DNA of 60,036 bases from an uncultured Paracoccaceae bacterium (GTDB taxonomy: Bacteria; Pseudomonadota; Alphaproteobacteria; Rhodobacterales; Rhodobacteraceae). The stretch lies in contig CANMAI010000018.1 of assembly GCA_947495795.1 (NCBI GenBank), forward strand, positions 1-60,036, in the 5' to 3' direction. The first letter of the stretch is position 1. Every line of letters starts with the position of its first letter. Of this stretch, positions 51,271-60,036 are shown one piece after another. The position numbers and the translations under genes are program-made. The notes beneath the pieces are model-generated. The model was given only the letters and a program-made list of their open reading frames with translations, searched no databases and was not told where the DNA came from.

Positions 51271-51714
51271 TTAGGCTGTGAAGGATTTCGCTGTTTCTGT
51301 AGCAGCAGATACGCGTGCTGTGAGCGGCGCTGTGATCTCTTTTGCTGCAGATGCGTAGATTTCGTTCATCTTCGTTGTCTGCTGAACCATCATCTCGAAC
51401 GCGGACTGAGCGAAAGCTGTCTGCTTTTCCATCAGTTCGGTTACGGTCTTGGCAGAAGCCATATCCTGAGCAGCGGCAACACCGTCTTCAAAGGATTTTT
51501 TGGAGAAGGCTGTGATCTCGGAAGTGATACCTTCGGCTGCTTTCGTTGCGATTTCGGAGGATTTTGTCATCGCATCGATGTTTTCCTGGCCGAAAGCGCT
51601 CATGTCTTCAAAACCTTTGGTCATCTTTTCCATTCCTTGTTTCATCGTTTTCTGCGCGTCTGCAGTGAACTCTTCAACTTTTGCAGTCGCAGCTTTGGTC
51701 GTTTTCGTTGTCAT
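51271..51714 (-). CDS. Phasin-family protein
   Basis: The 147-residue, almost wholly helical protein starts [20 protein letters not shown]. It contains amphipathic repeats ([40 protein letters not shown]) and the C-terminal [20 protein letters not shown] typical of phasins that coat polyhydroxyalkanoate granules. AGAGGAACC precedes the start. It is a single-gene unit with its own promoter carrying two identical 16-bp repeats and a strong terminator. No pha synthase gene is nearby. Confidence 0.88.
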   Translation of the reverse strand: MTTKTTKAATAKVEEFTADAQKTMKQGMEKMTKGFEDMSAFGQENIDAMTKSSEIATKAAEGITSEITAFSKKSFEDGVAAAQDMASAKTVTELMEKQTAFAQSAFEMMVQQTTKMNEIYASAAKEITAPLTARVSAATETAKSFTA

Positions 51715-51772
51715 CTCGGGTTCCTCTCTCAAGGTGTGTCTGTTTTGCTTTAGGCGTTTGCATTCTGGGATT

Positions 51773-51824
51773 GATATAGGGACTATGTTGCACTGCGTCA
51801 AGAATTTTTGTTGCACTGCGTCAA
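51773..51824 (-). promoter_or_regulatory. Phasin promoter with duplicated 16-bp operator
   Basis: Minus strand: -35 TTGACG (51796-51801), 17 bp, -10 TATATC (51773-51778). The 16-mer TTGACGCAGTGCAACA occurs twice without mismatch (51786-51801 and 51809-51824, period 23 bp). The first copy overlaps the -35 box, which fits repression by a TGC-rich-site binder such as PhaR. The regulator identity is inferred. Confidence 0.65.
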
Positions 51825-51984
51825 AAGTTAATGTGCGCTCCGTTTGATGCTTTGAAGAAACATCTGTGATGCCTTGAAAATAAAGGCTTTTCGGATTTCG
51901 GAAAAAGTGGTAGGCCTGTGGAATTACAGTGGACCGGCGCAAGATCGGCCCTGAGGCAGAGACATACAATCGGCGGAGCAACCG

Positions 51985-53499
51985 ATGAATTTTCAGGCAG
52001 TACGTGGGCTTGCGCTCGCGATGTTACTCATGATGTGGGGTATCACATCTTACGCTGCACCATATGCGGCTTTGGTTATGGATGCACGGACCGGTAAGGT
52101 GGTGCATTCGGAGAATGCCGACACTCGGCTTCATCCGGCTTCGCTGACCAAGATGATGACGCTTTACCTCGTCTTCACAGAGATTCGTGCGGGCCGGATG
52201 ACGGCGGAGCAGAAAATAAAGATCTCGCGTTATGCGGCCTCCAAGCCACCTTCCAAGCTGGGATTGAAGGCCGGGCAGAGTATCGAACTGAAGTATCTCA
52301 TCCGGGCTTCGGCCGTGAAATCGGCCAATGATGCGGCCGCTGCGCTTGCGGAGGCCGTTTCCGGCAGCGAGCCTGAATTTGCGCGGCGGATGACTGCCGC
52401 GGCGCGGGCGATGGGAATGCGGAACACGACATTCAAGAATGCCTCTGGCCTGACGCAACGGGGGCATCTTTCCACGGCGCGGGACATGGCGGTGTTGGGG
52501 CGGCGGCTGTTTTTCGATTTTCCGGAATACTACAACCTGTTCAGCCGCCGTTCGACGGATGCCAAGCTAAAGACGGTGCGCAACACGAACCGCCGCTTGC
52601 TGAATGCCTATCCGGGTGCGGACGGAATCAAGACGGGATATACGAATGCTGCGGGGTTCAACCTTGTGTCTTCCGCGCGGCGGGGGCAGGAGCGTGTGAT
52701 TGTTTCGGTATTCGGCGGGAGCTCTACCGCGTGGCGGAACGAGCGGGTGGCCAAGCTGATGGATCTGGGCTTCCGCAAGATGCCAAGCTATGCGCAGACG
52801 CGCAAACCGGCGCGGCTTGCGCTTGGCGCGCCCGGAAGGGCCGTGGCGTCTGCGAGCACGGCCCGGCGGCCCATGACTTTGCGGACCAGTTCGCGGCCAG
52901 CACCGAGGCCGGTTGCCGGTGCGCCTGTTGTGGCGATTGCAGAGGCGGCCCCGGTTGTGGCGGAGGAAGCGCCTGTGGCTGCCGCTGTTGGGCCGGATGT
53001 TCCGAAGGTGCCCGTGCAGCCTGACCCCGCGGAAACGGTGGCCTTGGCAGCAGCCGTGGATGAGGCGGTGACGACGGTTACGGCGAAGGCAGCGACTGAC
53101 CCGATTATCCCGCTTGAGGACGTGATTGCCGACTATTCACCTGCGGATTTCAAGATCGTGGCCCCGCGTCTGCGGCCCGAGAGCCTTCCGGTACCCAAGA
53201 CGATCCGGATGGCGAGCGCTTCACCCAAAGTGCCTGCGGCGGATGCGCCGGACATGCAGAAATATATCGTTCAGTTGGGCGGCAAGTTGAACCGGAGTGA
53301 TGCGGAGCGGTTGTTGCTGACAACGGCGTTGCAGGAGATGGAGGCACTGGAAGGTTCCAGCCGCCGTCTGGCGCCGACAGGCCAGAAGGGCTGGTTCAAG
53401 GCGCAGTTCGTTGGGCTTTCCGCGAGAGAGGCCCAGACGGCCTGTGCGCGGCTGGCCGCACGGCAGACGGCCTGCGAGGTTGTCGTTCAGGGTAGCTGA
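51985..53499 (+). CDS. D-alanyl-D-alanine carboxypeptidase with C-terminal SPOR domain
   Basis: The 504-residue periplasmic enzyme of the PBP5/6 class trims peptidoglycan stem peptides. It has an N-terminal signal (1-24) and the active site SLTKMM (Ser53), SAN (113-115) and KTGYTNAAG (216-224). A variable Ala/Pro/Val-rich linker covers about 280-420. The C-terminal SPOR domain (YIVQLGGKLNRSDAERLLL to QTACARLAARQTACEVVV) would target it to denuded glycan at the division site. The fusion is known in alphaproteobacteria. Confidence 0.92.
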   Translation: MNFQAVRGLALAMLLMMWGITSYAAPYAALVMDARTGKVVHSENADTRLHPASLTKMMTLYLVFTEIRAGRMTAEQKIKISRYAASKPPSKLGLKAGQSIELKYLIRASAVKSANDAAAALAEAVSGSEPEFARRMTAAARAMGMRNTTFKNASGLTQRGHLSTARDMAVLGRRLFFDFPEYYNLFSRRSTDAKLKTVRNTNRRLLNAYPGADGIKTGYTNAAGFNLVSSARRGQERVIVSVFGGSSTAWRNERVAKLMDLGFRKMPSYAQTRKPARLALGAPGRAVASASTARRPMTLRTSSRPAPRPVAGAPVVAIAEAAPVVAEEAPVAAAVGPDVPKVPVQPDPAETVALAAAVDEAVTTVTAKAATDPIIPLEDVIADYSPADFKIVAPRLRPESLPVPKTIRMASASPKVPAADAPDMQKYIVQLGGKLNRSDAERLLLTTALQEMEALEGSSRRLAPTGQKGWFKAQFVGLSAREAQTACARLAARQTACEVVVQGS

Positions 53500-53531
53500 C
53501 GGGTTCGGCCATCGCTATGAGGTGAGCCGGG

Positions 53532-53560
53532 CAGGTTAAACAGCGTTTCGACCTGTTTTT
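53532..53560 (+). terminator. Intrinsic terminator of the carboxypeptidase gene
   Basis: CAGGTTAAAC pairs with GTTTCGACCTG (one bulged base) around an AGC loop, followed by TTTTT at 53556-53560. It lies 33 bp after the stop and before the convergent mipZ end. Confidence 0.75.
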
Positions 53561-53605
53561 GAGGCGCCGTGGTGGGCTGGTGATGCCCCGGACAGAAGCA
53601 TTGTC

Positions 53606-54415
53606 TTATATGCTCAGCTCGACATTTGGGAGTTTCAGGGCGCGCATCAGGTCTCGCAGTTCCTGTCGGGCTGCGATCTCGGACATGGTGAGGTTGCGTT
53701 GGTCCGCATCCTGCAAATCAAGCAGGGTGAGGCCCTGGAGGTAGAGTTCGCGGAAGACCACACGTTCCGAAAAACCGGGGACGAGGCGGAAGCCAATGCG
53801 CTTGGCGAGATCCTGAAGCGCGTCACCCACGCGGCGCTTGTTCTTGGCGTGGAGGACGGACATGCGGTTGCGGAGCACCACCCAATCGACCGGCGTGAGA
53901 CCTGCGGAGGCGCGGAGGCTGCGGGCGGCCCAGACCATCTCTGCATAGATGCTGGGGCCTGCAACTTTCCCCGTGTTCGGATCCAGCTTTGCGAGAAGGC
54001 CGAGATCGACAAGACTGTCGTTCATCGGGGTGATCAGGGTATCCGCGGCGGAATGGGCCATCTGGGCGTAGCGGGTATGCGCGCCGGGGCAATCTATGAC
54101 GATGAAGCGGCAGGTTTGATCGAGGGTTGAGAGCGCCTCGCCGAAGGTTGCCTCCTCCTCTGCCTGCGCATCCGAGAGGGTGTCGGCGGTGCTGATCGCG
54201 AGGTCTGCCTTGACGGGCACCGGCAGGGCGATGCCCTCGCGGGCGCAGAAGGCATCGCGGTTGCGGGCATGGTTCATCAGGCTCTCCTGCCGGAGATCCA
54301 GATCGATGATGCCGACCGGGTAGCCCGAGCGGAGAAGCGCTGTGGTAACGTGCATGGCGGTGGTGGATTTGCCGGTGCCGCCCTTCTCGTTTCCCAGCAC
54401 TATGATATGCGCCAT
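53606..54415 (-). CDS. mipZ: Division-plane positioning ATPase MipZ
   Basis: The 269-residue ParA/MinD-type ATPase places the FtsZ ring in alphaproteobacteria without Min proteins. It has the deviant Walker A KGGTGKST (11-18), GIIDLDLRQESL (switch I region), IVIDCPGAHTRYAQM (Walker B/switch II), NDSLVDLGLLAKLDPN and the MipZ-specific VVLRNRMSVLHAKNKRRVGD. Length is normal. It is downstream of rpmE on the same strand but separated by a terminator. Confidence 0.95.
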   Translation of the reverse strand: MAHIIVLGNEKGGTGKSTTAMHVTTALLRSGYPVGIIDLDLRQESLMNHARNRDAFCAREGIALPVPVKADLAISTADTLSDAQAEEEATFGEALSTLDQTCRFIVIDCPGAHTRYAQMAHSAADTLITPMNDSLVDLGLLAKLDPNTGKVAGPSIYAEMVWAARSLRASAGLTPVDWVVLRNRMSVLHAKNKRRVGDALQDLAKRIGFRLVPGFSERVVFRELYLQGLTLLDLQDADQRNLTMSEIAARQELRDLMRALKLPNVELSI

Positions 54416-54434
54416 TCGCTTGCCCTTTGGTCAG

Positions 54435-54465
54435 AAAAAAGGCGCGCCCTGCAAAGGTGCGCGCC
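54435..54465 (-). terminator. Intrinsic terminator of rpmE
   Basis: On the minus strand GGCGCGC (54459-54465) pairs with GCGCGCC (54441-54447) across an 11-base loop and is followed by six T residues (54440-54435). It sits between the rpmE stop and the mipZ start. Confidence 0.85.
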
Positions 54466-54494
54466 ATGTGTTCGATATACTGAAAGGATAAGGC

Positions 54495-54716
54495 TTAGAA
54501 GCCAAGACCTTCGTATTTTTTCTGGAAGCGGGACACGCGGCCGCCGGTATCCATGAGGCGCGTGTTGCCACCTGTCCATGCGGGATGCGCGGAAGGGTCG
54601 ATGTCGAGCGTCAGGGTGGCGCCCGGCTCGCCATAGGTGGAGCGCATCTTGACGATGGAGCCGTCTGTGAGCTTCACATCGATCATGTGGTAGGCGGGGT
54701 GGATATCTTTTTTCAT
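54495..54716 (-). CDS. rpmE: 50S ribosomal protein L31, cysteine-free type
   Basis: This is a 73-residue protein with [40 protein letters not shown] and [10 protein letters not shown] at the end. The four zinc-binding cysteines of the C+ form are absent, so it does not need zinc, as is usual in alphaproteobacteria. GAGGAC precedes ATG 54716; the frame extends upstream without conserved sequence. It has its own terminator. Confidence 0.95.
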   Translation of the reverse strand: MKKDIHPAYHMIDVKLTDGSIVKMRSTYGEPGATLTLDIDPSAHPAWTGGNTRLMDTGGRVSRFQKKYEGLGF

Positions 54717-54856
54717 CGGTTTGTCCTCTGGGTCTGCGGGACTGAACACGCTGCGGCCGCCTTTGCGCCGGTAACATGTCGCCCCGCTCAAATGAGATGC
54801 GGGCTGGTAGCACTGCTTTTGCGGACGGGCAAGTGTTTCTTGGGCTGCCCGCCGGT

Positions 54857-55873
54857 TTATTCGTATGAATTATCGTCTTCCGTCGGGCGGGATGCACGCT
54901 GACGCTCCGGTACATAGACGCTTGCACCGCCGGAGCCGGACTGGCGCTGCTGGCGGAGGCTGCGGACGGAGGCTTCCTGTTCCACCACATCTACAACAGG
55001 TGCTGCCTCGAACTGGCGTTCGGCGGCCTGGGCCTCGCGTGTTCCGCGGTAGGCCAGGGCCATACCGGCGAAAGGAATGCAGTAAATGTAGAAGGAGATT
55101 GCGACCACACCGATTAGACTGCCGATAATGAAAGGCAGTGAGGGCGCATCGAGCATCATTGCAATGTAAGCGGGGTAGCCAGCGTAGAGCGCCATGGAGG
55201 GGAGGGCCACCGCGATAAAGTAGAGGGTGAACTGGTGCAGAAAATGGCTGCCCATACCGAAAACGAGATCGTTGCGCGGGCTGTGCTGAACAGCATTCGC
55301 CGCGAGGCCTGCCATGGGCACACCAAATACTCCAAGGCAGATGCCGCCGCATATCGAGAGTACCGTTAAAAAGAGGAAAGAGGGGCCGACAAGGCTGCCA
55401 ACGCCCGCCAGATCGGCAAAGGGAGAAGACAACATGCCGACGGTAAGCATCATGCCGACACCTCCGGGAAGCCCGGGTACACCTGCAACGGTTTCCTGAA
55501 CTTCCGGGAACCATGCTGGCATCAGAACGAAGTGGAAAAACGCAATCACTACGGCGTAGAGCACGATCATCATCAGGAGCTGAAGGAGAAGATGTACGAA
55601 GAACAACTTGACCGTTGCCCCGAAGAGGCCGTTGGCCGTGGGCGGTGTGGTGGCCCGGAGCGACATGAGACCGGCGCGGATGCCGGTGAGGTAAATGAAC
55701 GTCGTGCCAAAAGTGCCGAGCAGAACGATGATCATGCCGATCACGATTGCATTGTCTGTTGCGAAAATCAGAACCCCGATGATGGCGTACACAAAAATGG
55801 CAATCGGCAGAAGCCGGAACGAAACCCAGATCGCAAGCACGAGGCTGCGGGCGATGAAGCTGAAGATATCCAT
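54857..55873 (-). CDS. Multipass membrane protein of unknown function
   Basis: The 338-residue protein has about seven or eight hydrophobic segments, starting [20 protein letters not shown] and [20 protein letters not shown], and ends in a hydrophilic tail of about 70 residues rich in Arg/Gln/Glu. No known family recognised. I used the internal ATG 55873 because the frame above it is Arg/Pro-rich non-membrane sequence. It lies between rpmE and the str operon, on the opposite strand to the latter; the shared gap 55874-56338 holds the str promoter and leader. Confidence 0.75.
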   Translation of the reverse strand: MDIFSFIARSLVLAIWVSFRLLPIAIFVYAIIGVLIFATDNAIVIGMIIVLLGTFGTTFIYLTGIRAGLMSLRATTPPTANGLFGATVKLFFVHLLLQLLMMIVLYAVVIAFFHFVLMPAWFPEVQETVAGVPGLPGGVGMMLTVGMLSSPFADLAGVGSLVGPSFLFLTVLSICGGICLGVFGVPMAGLAANAVQHSPRNDLVFGMGSHFLHQFTLYFIAVALPSMALYAGYPAYIAMMLDAPSLPFIIGSLIGVVAISFYIYCIPFAGMALAYRGTREAQAAERQFEAAPVVDVVEQEASVRSLRQQRQSGSGGASVYVPERQRASRPTEDDNSYE

Positions 55874-56105
55874 GAGATATGCTTTACCAAGGTTCGTGGC
55901 AAAATGAAGACGTTTTTGGTGTTTTGCGCATTTACGTCTGAGACGAGTCGGCCCTGCCGTACCGCAAACCGGTGTTGCGGCTTGCGGCGCGAATGATCCC
56001 GTGGCAGAGACAACGCTGAGCATTGCTTTCGGCACCCTCCTTGGAGCCTAAAAGCCCTGAAAAAGCAGGAAAAACCGTTAGTCTCAGGAAAGCTGTTTTC
56101 GGCTG

Positions 56106-56134
56106 TTGACACGCGCTCGGCATGGGCCTAGGTT
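56106..56134 (+). promoter_or_regulatory. Promoter of the str (rpsL) operon
   Basis: TTGACA (56106-56111), a 17-bp spacer and TAGGTT (56129-56134) make a good sigma-70-type promoter about 205 bp before the rpsL start. The long leader fits control of a ribosomal-protein operon. Confidence 0.7.
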
Positions 56135-56232
56135 CCGCCCGCTCACGGGAGGGTAAAAACTTCTGTAAAACTTAAGCCAAGATTGGCGCTCACGACCCAG
56201 GGTTCGCCCCTCGGTCCTCTGGAATTTCGCTG

Positions 56233-56263
56233 CGACGGGCCCGGATAGCCGGGCAACCTGTCG
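56233..56263 (+). promoter_or_regulatory. Hairpin in the rpsL leader
   Basis: GCCCGG-ATAG-CCGGGC (56239-56254) is extended by an outer CGAC/GTCG pair (56233-56263). It has no T-run, so it is not a terminator; it could take part in leader regulation or RNA stability. The rest of 55874-56338 shows no gene. Confidence 0.5.
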
Positions 56264-56338
56264 TGGCACTATTGGCGTTTTGCACGCGGGGTGCAGAGGG
56301 CTCGACGAATTGAAACGGTTAGACGGGGTTTGATCCGA

Positions 56339-56710
56339 ATGCCAACGATCCAACAGCTGATCCGCAAGCCGCGGCAGCCCAAAGTAAAGCGCTCCAAGTC
56401 GCTCCACCTTGAGGGTTGCCCTCAGAAACGTGGTGTCTGTACGCGCGTCTATACAACAACGCCTAAGAAGCCGAACTCGGCCATGCGGAAGGTTGCCAAG
56501 GTGCGCCTGACCAATGGTTACGAGGTGATCAGCTACATTCCCGGTGAAAGCCACAACCTTCAGGAGCACTCCGTTGTTCTGATCCGTGGCGGCCGTGTGA
56601 AGGATTTGCCGGGTGTGCGTTACCACATCCTGCGCGGTGTTCTGGATACCCAGGGCGTCAAAGACCGTAAGCAACGCCGTTCGAAATACGGCGCCAAGCG
56701 TCCGAAGTAA
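56339..56710 (+). CDS. rpsL: 30S ribosomal protein S12
   Basis: This 123-residue protein is part of the decoding centre: [40 protein letters not shown] and [20 protein letters not shown]. The PKKPNSA and [10 protein letters not shown] loops, where streptomycin-resistance changes occur in other bacteria, carry the usual residues: Lys in TPKKPN and in VKDLPG. It is the first gene of the str operon, 12 bp before rpsG. Confidence 0.98.
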   Translation: MPTIQQLIRKPRQPKVKRSKSLHLEGCPQKRGVCTRVYTTTPKKPNSAMRKVAKVRLTNGYEVISYIPGESHNLQEHSVVLIRGGRVKDLPGVRYHILRGVLDTQGVKDRKQRRSKYGAKRPK

Positions 56711-57193
<483 letters not shown>

Positions 57194-57218
57194 GAAATTC
57201 GGATCTGAGGACCAGACC

Positions 57219-59336
57219 ATGGCACGCGAATATCCCCTAGACCGCTACCGCAACTTCGGCATCATGGCGCATATCGATGCAGGTAAAACCACCTGTTCCG
57301 AGCGTATCCTGTATTACACCGGCAAATCGCACAACATTGGCGAAGTGCATGATGGTGCGGCCACGATGGACTGGATGGAGCAGGAGCAGGAGCGTGGGAT
57401 CACGATCACCTCTGCTGCGACAACAACGTTCTGGGAGCGGACAGAGGACGGTGCTACGCCGGAAACTGAAAAGCACCGGATGAACATCATCGACACACCG
57501 GGCCACGTGGACTTCACGATTGAAGTTGAGCGTTCCCTGGCGGTTCTCGATGGTGCGATTGCTGTGCTGGATGCCAATGCGGGTGTTGAGCCTCAGACAG
57601 AAACCGTTTGGCGTCAGGCTGACCGGTACAAGGTGCCACGCATCGTGTTCGTGAACAAGATGGACAAGATCGGCGCTGATTTCTTCAACTGTGTGCGCAT
57701 GATCAAGGACCGCACAGGTGCCCGCCCGTGCCCCGTTCAGTTGCCGATCGGCGCCGAGACGGAGCTGGAAGGTATTGTTGATCTTGTGACCATGCAGGAA
57801 TGGGTTTGGGCCGGTGAAGACCTTGGCGCATCCTGGGAACTGCGCCCGATCCGTGCAGAGCTGGCTGACAAAGCCGCTGAAATGCGCAACGAGATGATCG
57901 AGATGGCTGTCGAGATGGATGACGACGCCATGGAAGCCTATCTGGAAGGCAACGAGCCGGACGTGCCAACGCTGCGCCGCCTGATCCGGGCCGGAACGCT
58001 CAAAATGACGTTTATCCCCGTACTCTGTGGATCTGCGTTCAAGAACAAGGGTGTTCAGCCGCTGTTGAACGCTGTGATCGACTATCTGCCGAGCCCGCTC
58101 GACGTGGTTGATTACTTGGGCTTCAAGCCGGGCGATGAGACAGAAACGCGTGACATTCCGCGTCGCGCGGATGACGAAATGCCGTTCTCGGGCCTCGCGT
58201 TCAAAATCATGAACGATCCTTACATGGGTACGCTGACCTTCACGCGCATCTATTCCGGTAAGATGGCGAAGGGCGACAACCTCTTGAACTCGACCAAGGG
58301 CAAGAAAGAGCGCATCGGCCGTATGGTGATGATGCACTCCAACAAGCAGGATGAGATTCAGGAAGCGTTTGCCGGTGACATCATCGCGCTTGCGGGCCTG
58401 AAGGATACGACAACGGGTGACACGCTTTGTGCCGTGAACGATCCGGTGGTTCTGGAAACGATGACGTTCCCGGACCCTGTGATCGAGATTGCTGTTGAGC
58501 CGAAGACGAAGGCCGATCAGGAGAAGATGTCTCAGGGTTTGCAGCGGCTTGCGGCGGAGGATCCTTCCTTCCGCGTGGAAACTGATCTGGAGAGCGGCCA
58601 GACGATCATGAAAGGGATGGGGGAACTTCACCTCGATATCCTCGTGGATCGTTTGAAGCGCGAATTCAAAGTGGAAGCCAACATTGGTGCACCGCAGGTG
58701 GCGTTCCGCGAGACGATCTCTCACGAAGCGGAGATCACCTATACGCACAAGAAGCAGTCTGGCGGTTCGGGCCAGTTCGCGGAGGTGAAAATGATCATCT
58801 CGCCGACAGAGCCTGGCGAAGGTTATTCCTTCGAGAGCAAGATCGTGGGTGGTAACATTCCCAAGGAATACATTCCCGGCGTGGAAAAGGGCATCCAGTC
58901 CGTCATGGATAGCGGGCCGTTGGCTGGCTTCCCCGTGATCGATTTCAAGGTGCAGTTGATCGACGGCAAGTTCCACGATGTGGACAGTAGCGTTCTGGCC
59001 TTTGAGATTGCAGCCCGCATGGGTATGCGAGACGGCCTTAAGAAAGCTGGCGCCAAGATGCTTGAGCCGATCATGAAGGTCGAGGTTGTCACCCCGGATG
59101 AGTACACCGGTGGCATCATCGGCGATCTGACGTCTCGCCGGGGTATGGTTCAGGGGCAGGATACGCGCGGCAACGCCATCGCAATCAATGCCAATGTGCC
59201 GCTTATGAATATGTTTGGCTATATCAACACACTTCGTTCGATGTCCTCTGGCCGTGCAAACTTCACGATGCAATTCTCGCATTATGAAGCACTGCCGCAG
59301 AACATCTCTGAAGAGATTCAAGCCAAATTCGCTTAA
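57219..59336 (+). CDS. fusA: Elongation factor G
   Basis: The 705-residue GTPase drives translocation of the ribosome. G1 is [15 protein letters not shown] (17-31), G2 is in [13 protein letters not shown]3 is DTPGHVDFT and G4 is NKMD. Domains II to V follow with [36 protein letters not shown] and the C-terminal [20 protein letters not shown]-like segment. GAGGACC precedes the ATG. Length and gene order are normal for the str operon. Confidence 0.98.
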   Translation: MAREYPLDRYRNFGIMAHIDAGKTTCSERILYYTGKSHNIGEVHDGAATMDWMEQEQERGITITSAATTTFWERTEDGATPETEKHRMNIIDTPGHVDFTIEVERSLAVLDGAIAVLDANAGVEPQTETVWRQADRYKVPRIVFVNKMDKIGADFFNCVRMIKDRTGARPCPVQLPIGAETELEGIVDLVTMQEWVWAGEDLGASWELRPIRAELADKAAEMRNEMIEMAVEMDDDAMEAYLEGNEPDVPTLRRLIRAGTLKMTFIPVLCGSAFKNKGVQPLLNAVIDYLPSPLDVVDYLGFKPGDETETRDIPRRADDEMPFSGLAFKIMNDPYMGTLTFTRIYSGKMAKGDNLLNSTKGKKERIGRMVMMHSNKQDEIQEAFAGDIIALAGLKDTTTGDTLCAVNDPVVLETMTFPDPVIEIAVEPKTKADQEKMSQGLQRLAAEDPSFRVETDLESGQTIMKGMGELHLDILVDRLKREFKVEANIGAPQVAFRETISHEAEITYTHKKQSGGSGQFAEVKMIISPTEPGEGYSFESKIVGGNIPKEYIPGVEKGIQSVMDSGPLAGFPVIDFKVQLIDGKFHDVDSSVLAFEIAARMGMRDGLKKAGAKMLEPIMKVEVVTPDEYTGGIIGDLTSRRGMVQGQDTRGNAIAINANVPLMNMFGYINTLRSMSSGRANFTMQFSHYEALPQNISEEIQAKFA

Positions 59337-59350
59337 GAGACTGAGTAACG

Positions 59351-59872
59351 ATGAAGAAGACTATATCTGTTCTGGCTGTTTGTGCCTTTGTTCTGAGTGC
59401 TTGTGCCGGTAGCGCGCCAACCAAGGCCGTGCTGCCTGCCGAGACGATAGCGCAGATTTCGATTGTGGACACATCCGTGGATGTATCTGCCATCGGGGCG
59501 CAGACCGAGGGCCGCGCAGTGCCCGCAGCGCGGGTTGAAGCTGCGCTGAAAGCCGAGGCTGGCCAGTTGCGTTTCGCAGGTGGCCCGTCCAACACCCGGG
59601 CGGTTGTCAAGATCGCATCCGTCAACGTGCTGTCCGCCGGTCAGGCGGTATTGCTGGGTGGTGAGAGTGTGATGAGCGGTACGGTGGCGCTGGTGGATGC
59701 GAGAACAGGGGCCACGATTGTGGCGCCGCAGAAAATTTCCGCCGGTGGCGGTGGGTATGTACTGGGCGGCGTGATTGGAGCGGCCTCGCTTGAGGACAGA
59801 GATGTGGAAGTGGCCCAGATGGCCAAGGAATTCATGCGGCGGGCGCGTATCGCGCTGGTCGGAAGCAACTGA
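59351..59872 (+). CDS. Predicted lipoprotein encoded between fusA and tuf
   Basis: The 173-residue protein has a signal and lipobox (FVLSACAG, lipidation at Cys18). The mature domain is beta-rich with VDTSVDVSAIGAQTEGRAVP, LRFAGGPSNTRAVVKIASVN and a glycine-rich segment AGGGGYVLGGVIGAA. I do not recognise the family; it resembles small outer-membrane lipoproteins of Rhodobacterales. It begins 14 bp after fusA and ends 30 bp before tuf on the same strand, so it is inside the str operon, where no membrane gene is expected. Confidence 0.7.
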   Translation: MKKTISVLAVCAFVLSACAGSAPTKAVLPAETIAQISIVDTSVDVSAIGAQTEGRAVPAARVEAALKAEAGQLRFAGGPSNTRAVVKIASVNVLSAGQAVLLGGESVMSGTVALVDARTGATIVAPQKISAGGGGYVLGGVIGAASLEDRDVEVAQMAKEFMRRARIALVGSN

Positions 59873-59902
59873 ATATTAATTTCCCTAAGGAGGGTATGGA
59901 CG

Positions 59903-60036
59903 ATGGCGAAGGCAAAGTTTGAGCGTACGAAACCGCATGTTAACATTGGTACGATTGGCCATGTTGATCATGGCAAGACGACGCTGACGGCGGCTATTAC
60001 GAAGCAGTTTGGTGACTTCAAGGCGTATGACGAGAT
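59903..60036 (+). CDS. tuf: Elongation factor Tu, N-terminal part (cut by window edge)
   Basis: The first 44 codons read [20 protein letters not shown], then [18 protein letters not shown], with the G1 loop GHVDHGKTT (19-27). AAGGAGGG lies before the ATG. EF-Tu brings aminoacyl-tRNA to the ribosome. The rest is outside the window. Confidence 0.97.
   Translation, partial: MAKAKFERTKPHVNIGTIGHVDHGKTTLTAAITKQFGDFKAYDE

Noticed and set aside
57237-59321. Minus-strand open frame of about 694 codons opposite fusA
   Set aside because: It mirrors the codon pattern of fusA; the translation is His/Arg-rich with no domain, and fusA is certain.

Overview
This window is chromosomal DNA of an alphaproteobacterium, most likely a marine Rhodobacterales/Roseobacter-group member. 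The evidence is a MipZ division regulator, a TrcR (DUF1013) cell-cycle regulator, a COQ9 protein, a phasin, a tiny aa3-type cytochrome oxidase subunit IV, a cysteine-free L31, a DmdC-like acyl-CoA dehydrogenase and the rpsL-rpsG-fusA-tuf operon. No rRNA, tRNA or CRISPR array was seen.

Layout. (1) 1-15072 is an accessory block bounded by two dead insertion sequences: a decayed IS3-family element at 1-800 and an IS481-type relic at 14140-15072. Inside lie a YjgN/M48-peptidase pair, a small membrane protein resembling Pycsar TM effectors, and a LysR-controlled eight-gene operon (5016-14082). That operon couples an Ldh-family dehydrogenase, an aldehyde dehydrogenase, an M19 dipeptidase-like protein, an unrecognised 559-residue protein and a DUF3726 protein to a complete betaine/proline-type ABC importer. 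It is the best candidate here for an undescribed uptake-and-catabolism system; its substrate cannot be read from sequence. (2) 15153-25073 is a core region: pyrB and a dihydroorotase-like PyrC without its HxH metal motif, two related membrane proteins, a uracil-DNA glycosylase, a metallophosphoesterase, moaB and a Nudix hydrolase. (3) 25174-30231 is an RND efflux pair whose adaptor ends in a duplicated 53-residue module. (4) 30783-39444 holds a DsbD-like domain protein, YqgE, an orphan phnN-phnM pair with an ArsC-like gene, tsaC, an acyl-CoA dehydrogenase and an MBL hydrolase. (5) 39567-48007 mixes envelope, tRNA/ribosome and metabolic genes: ctaI-like, two exported proteins, an alpha/beta hydrolase, a phosphatase, rpsU, COQ9, RidA-like, sulfotransferase, ilvE, quinone reductase and RNase T2. 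(6) 48113-54716 holds trcR, an SDR, an RsmC-like methyltransferase with no standard start codon, clpS, a phasin, a D,D-carboxypeptidase, mipZ and rpmE. (7) 54857-60036 holds a multipass membrane protein and the str operon, with an extra lipoprotein gene between fusA and tuf.

Several enzyme-family members here have lost hallmark residues (PyrC, SDR, RidA-like, UDG, M19-like), so annotation by name alone would mislead. All calls were made by reading the sequence; no database search was run.
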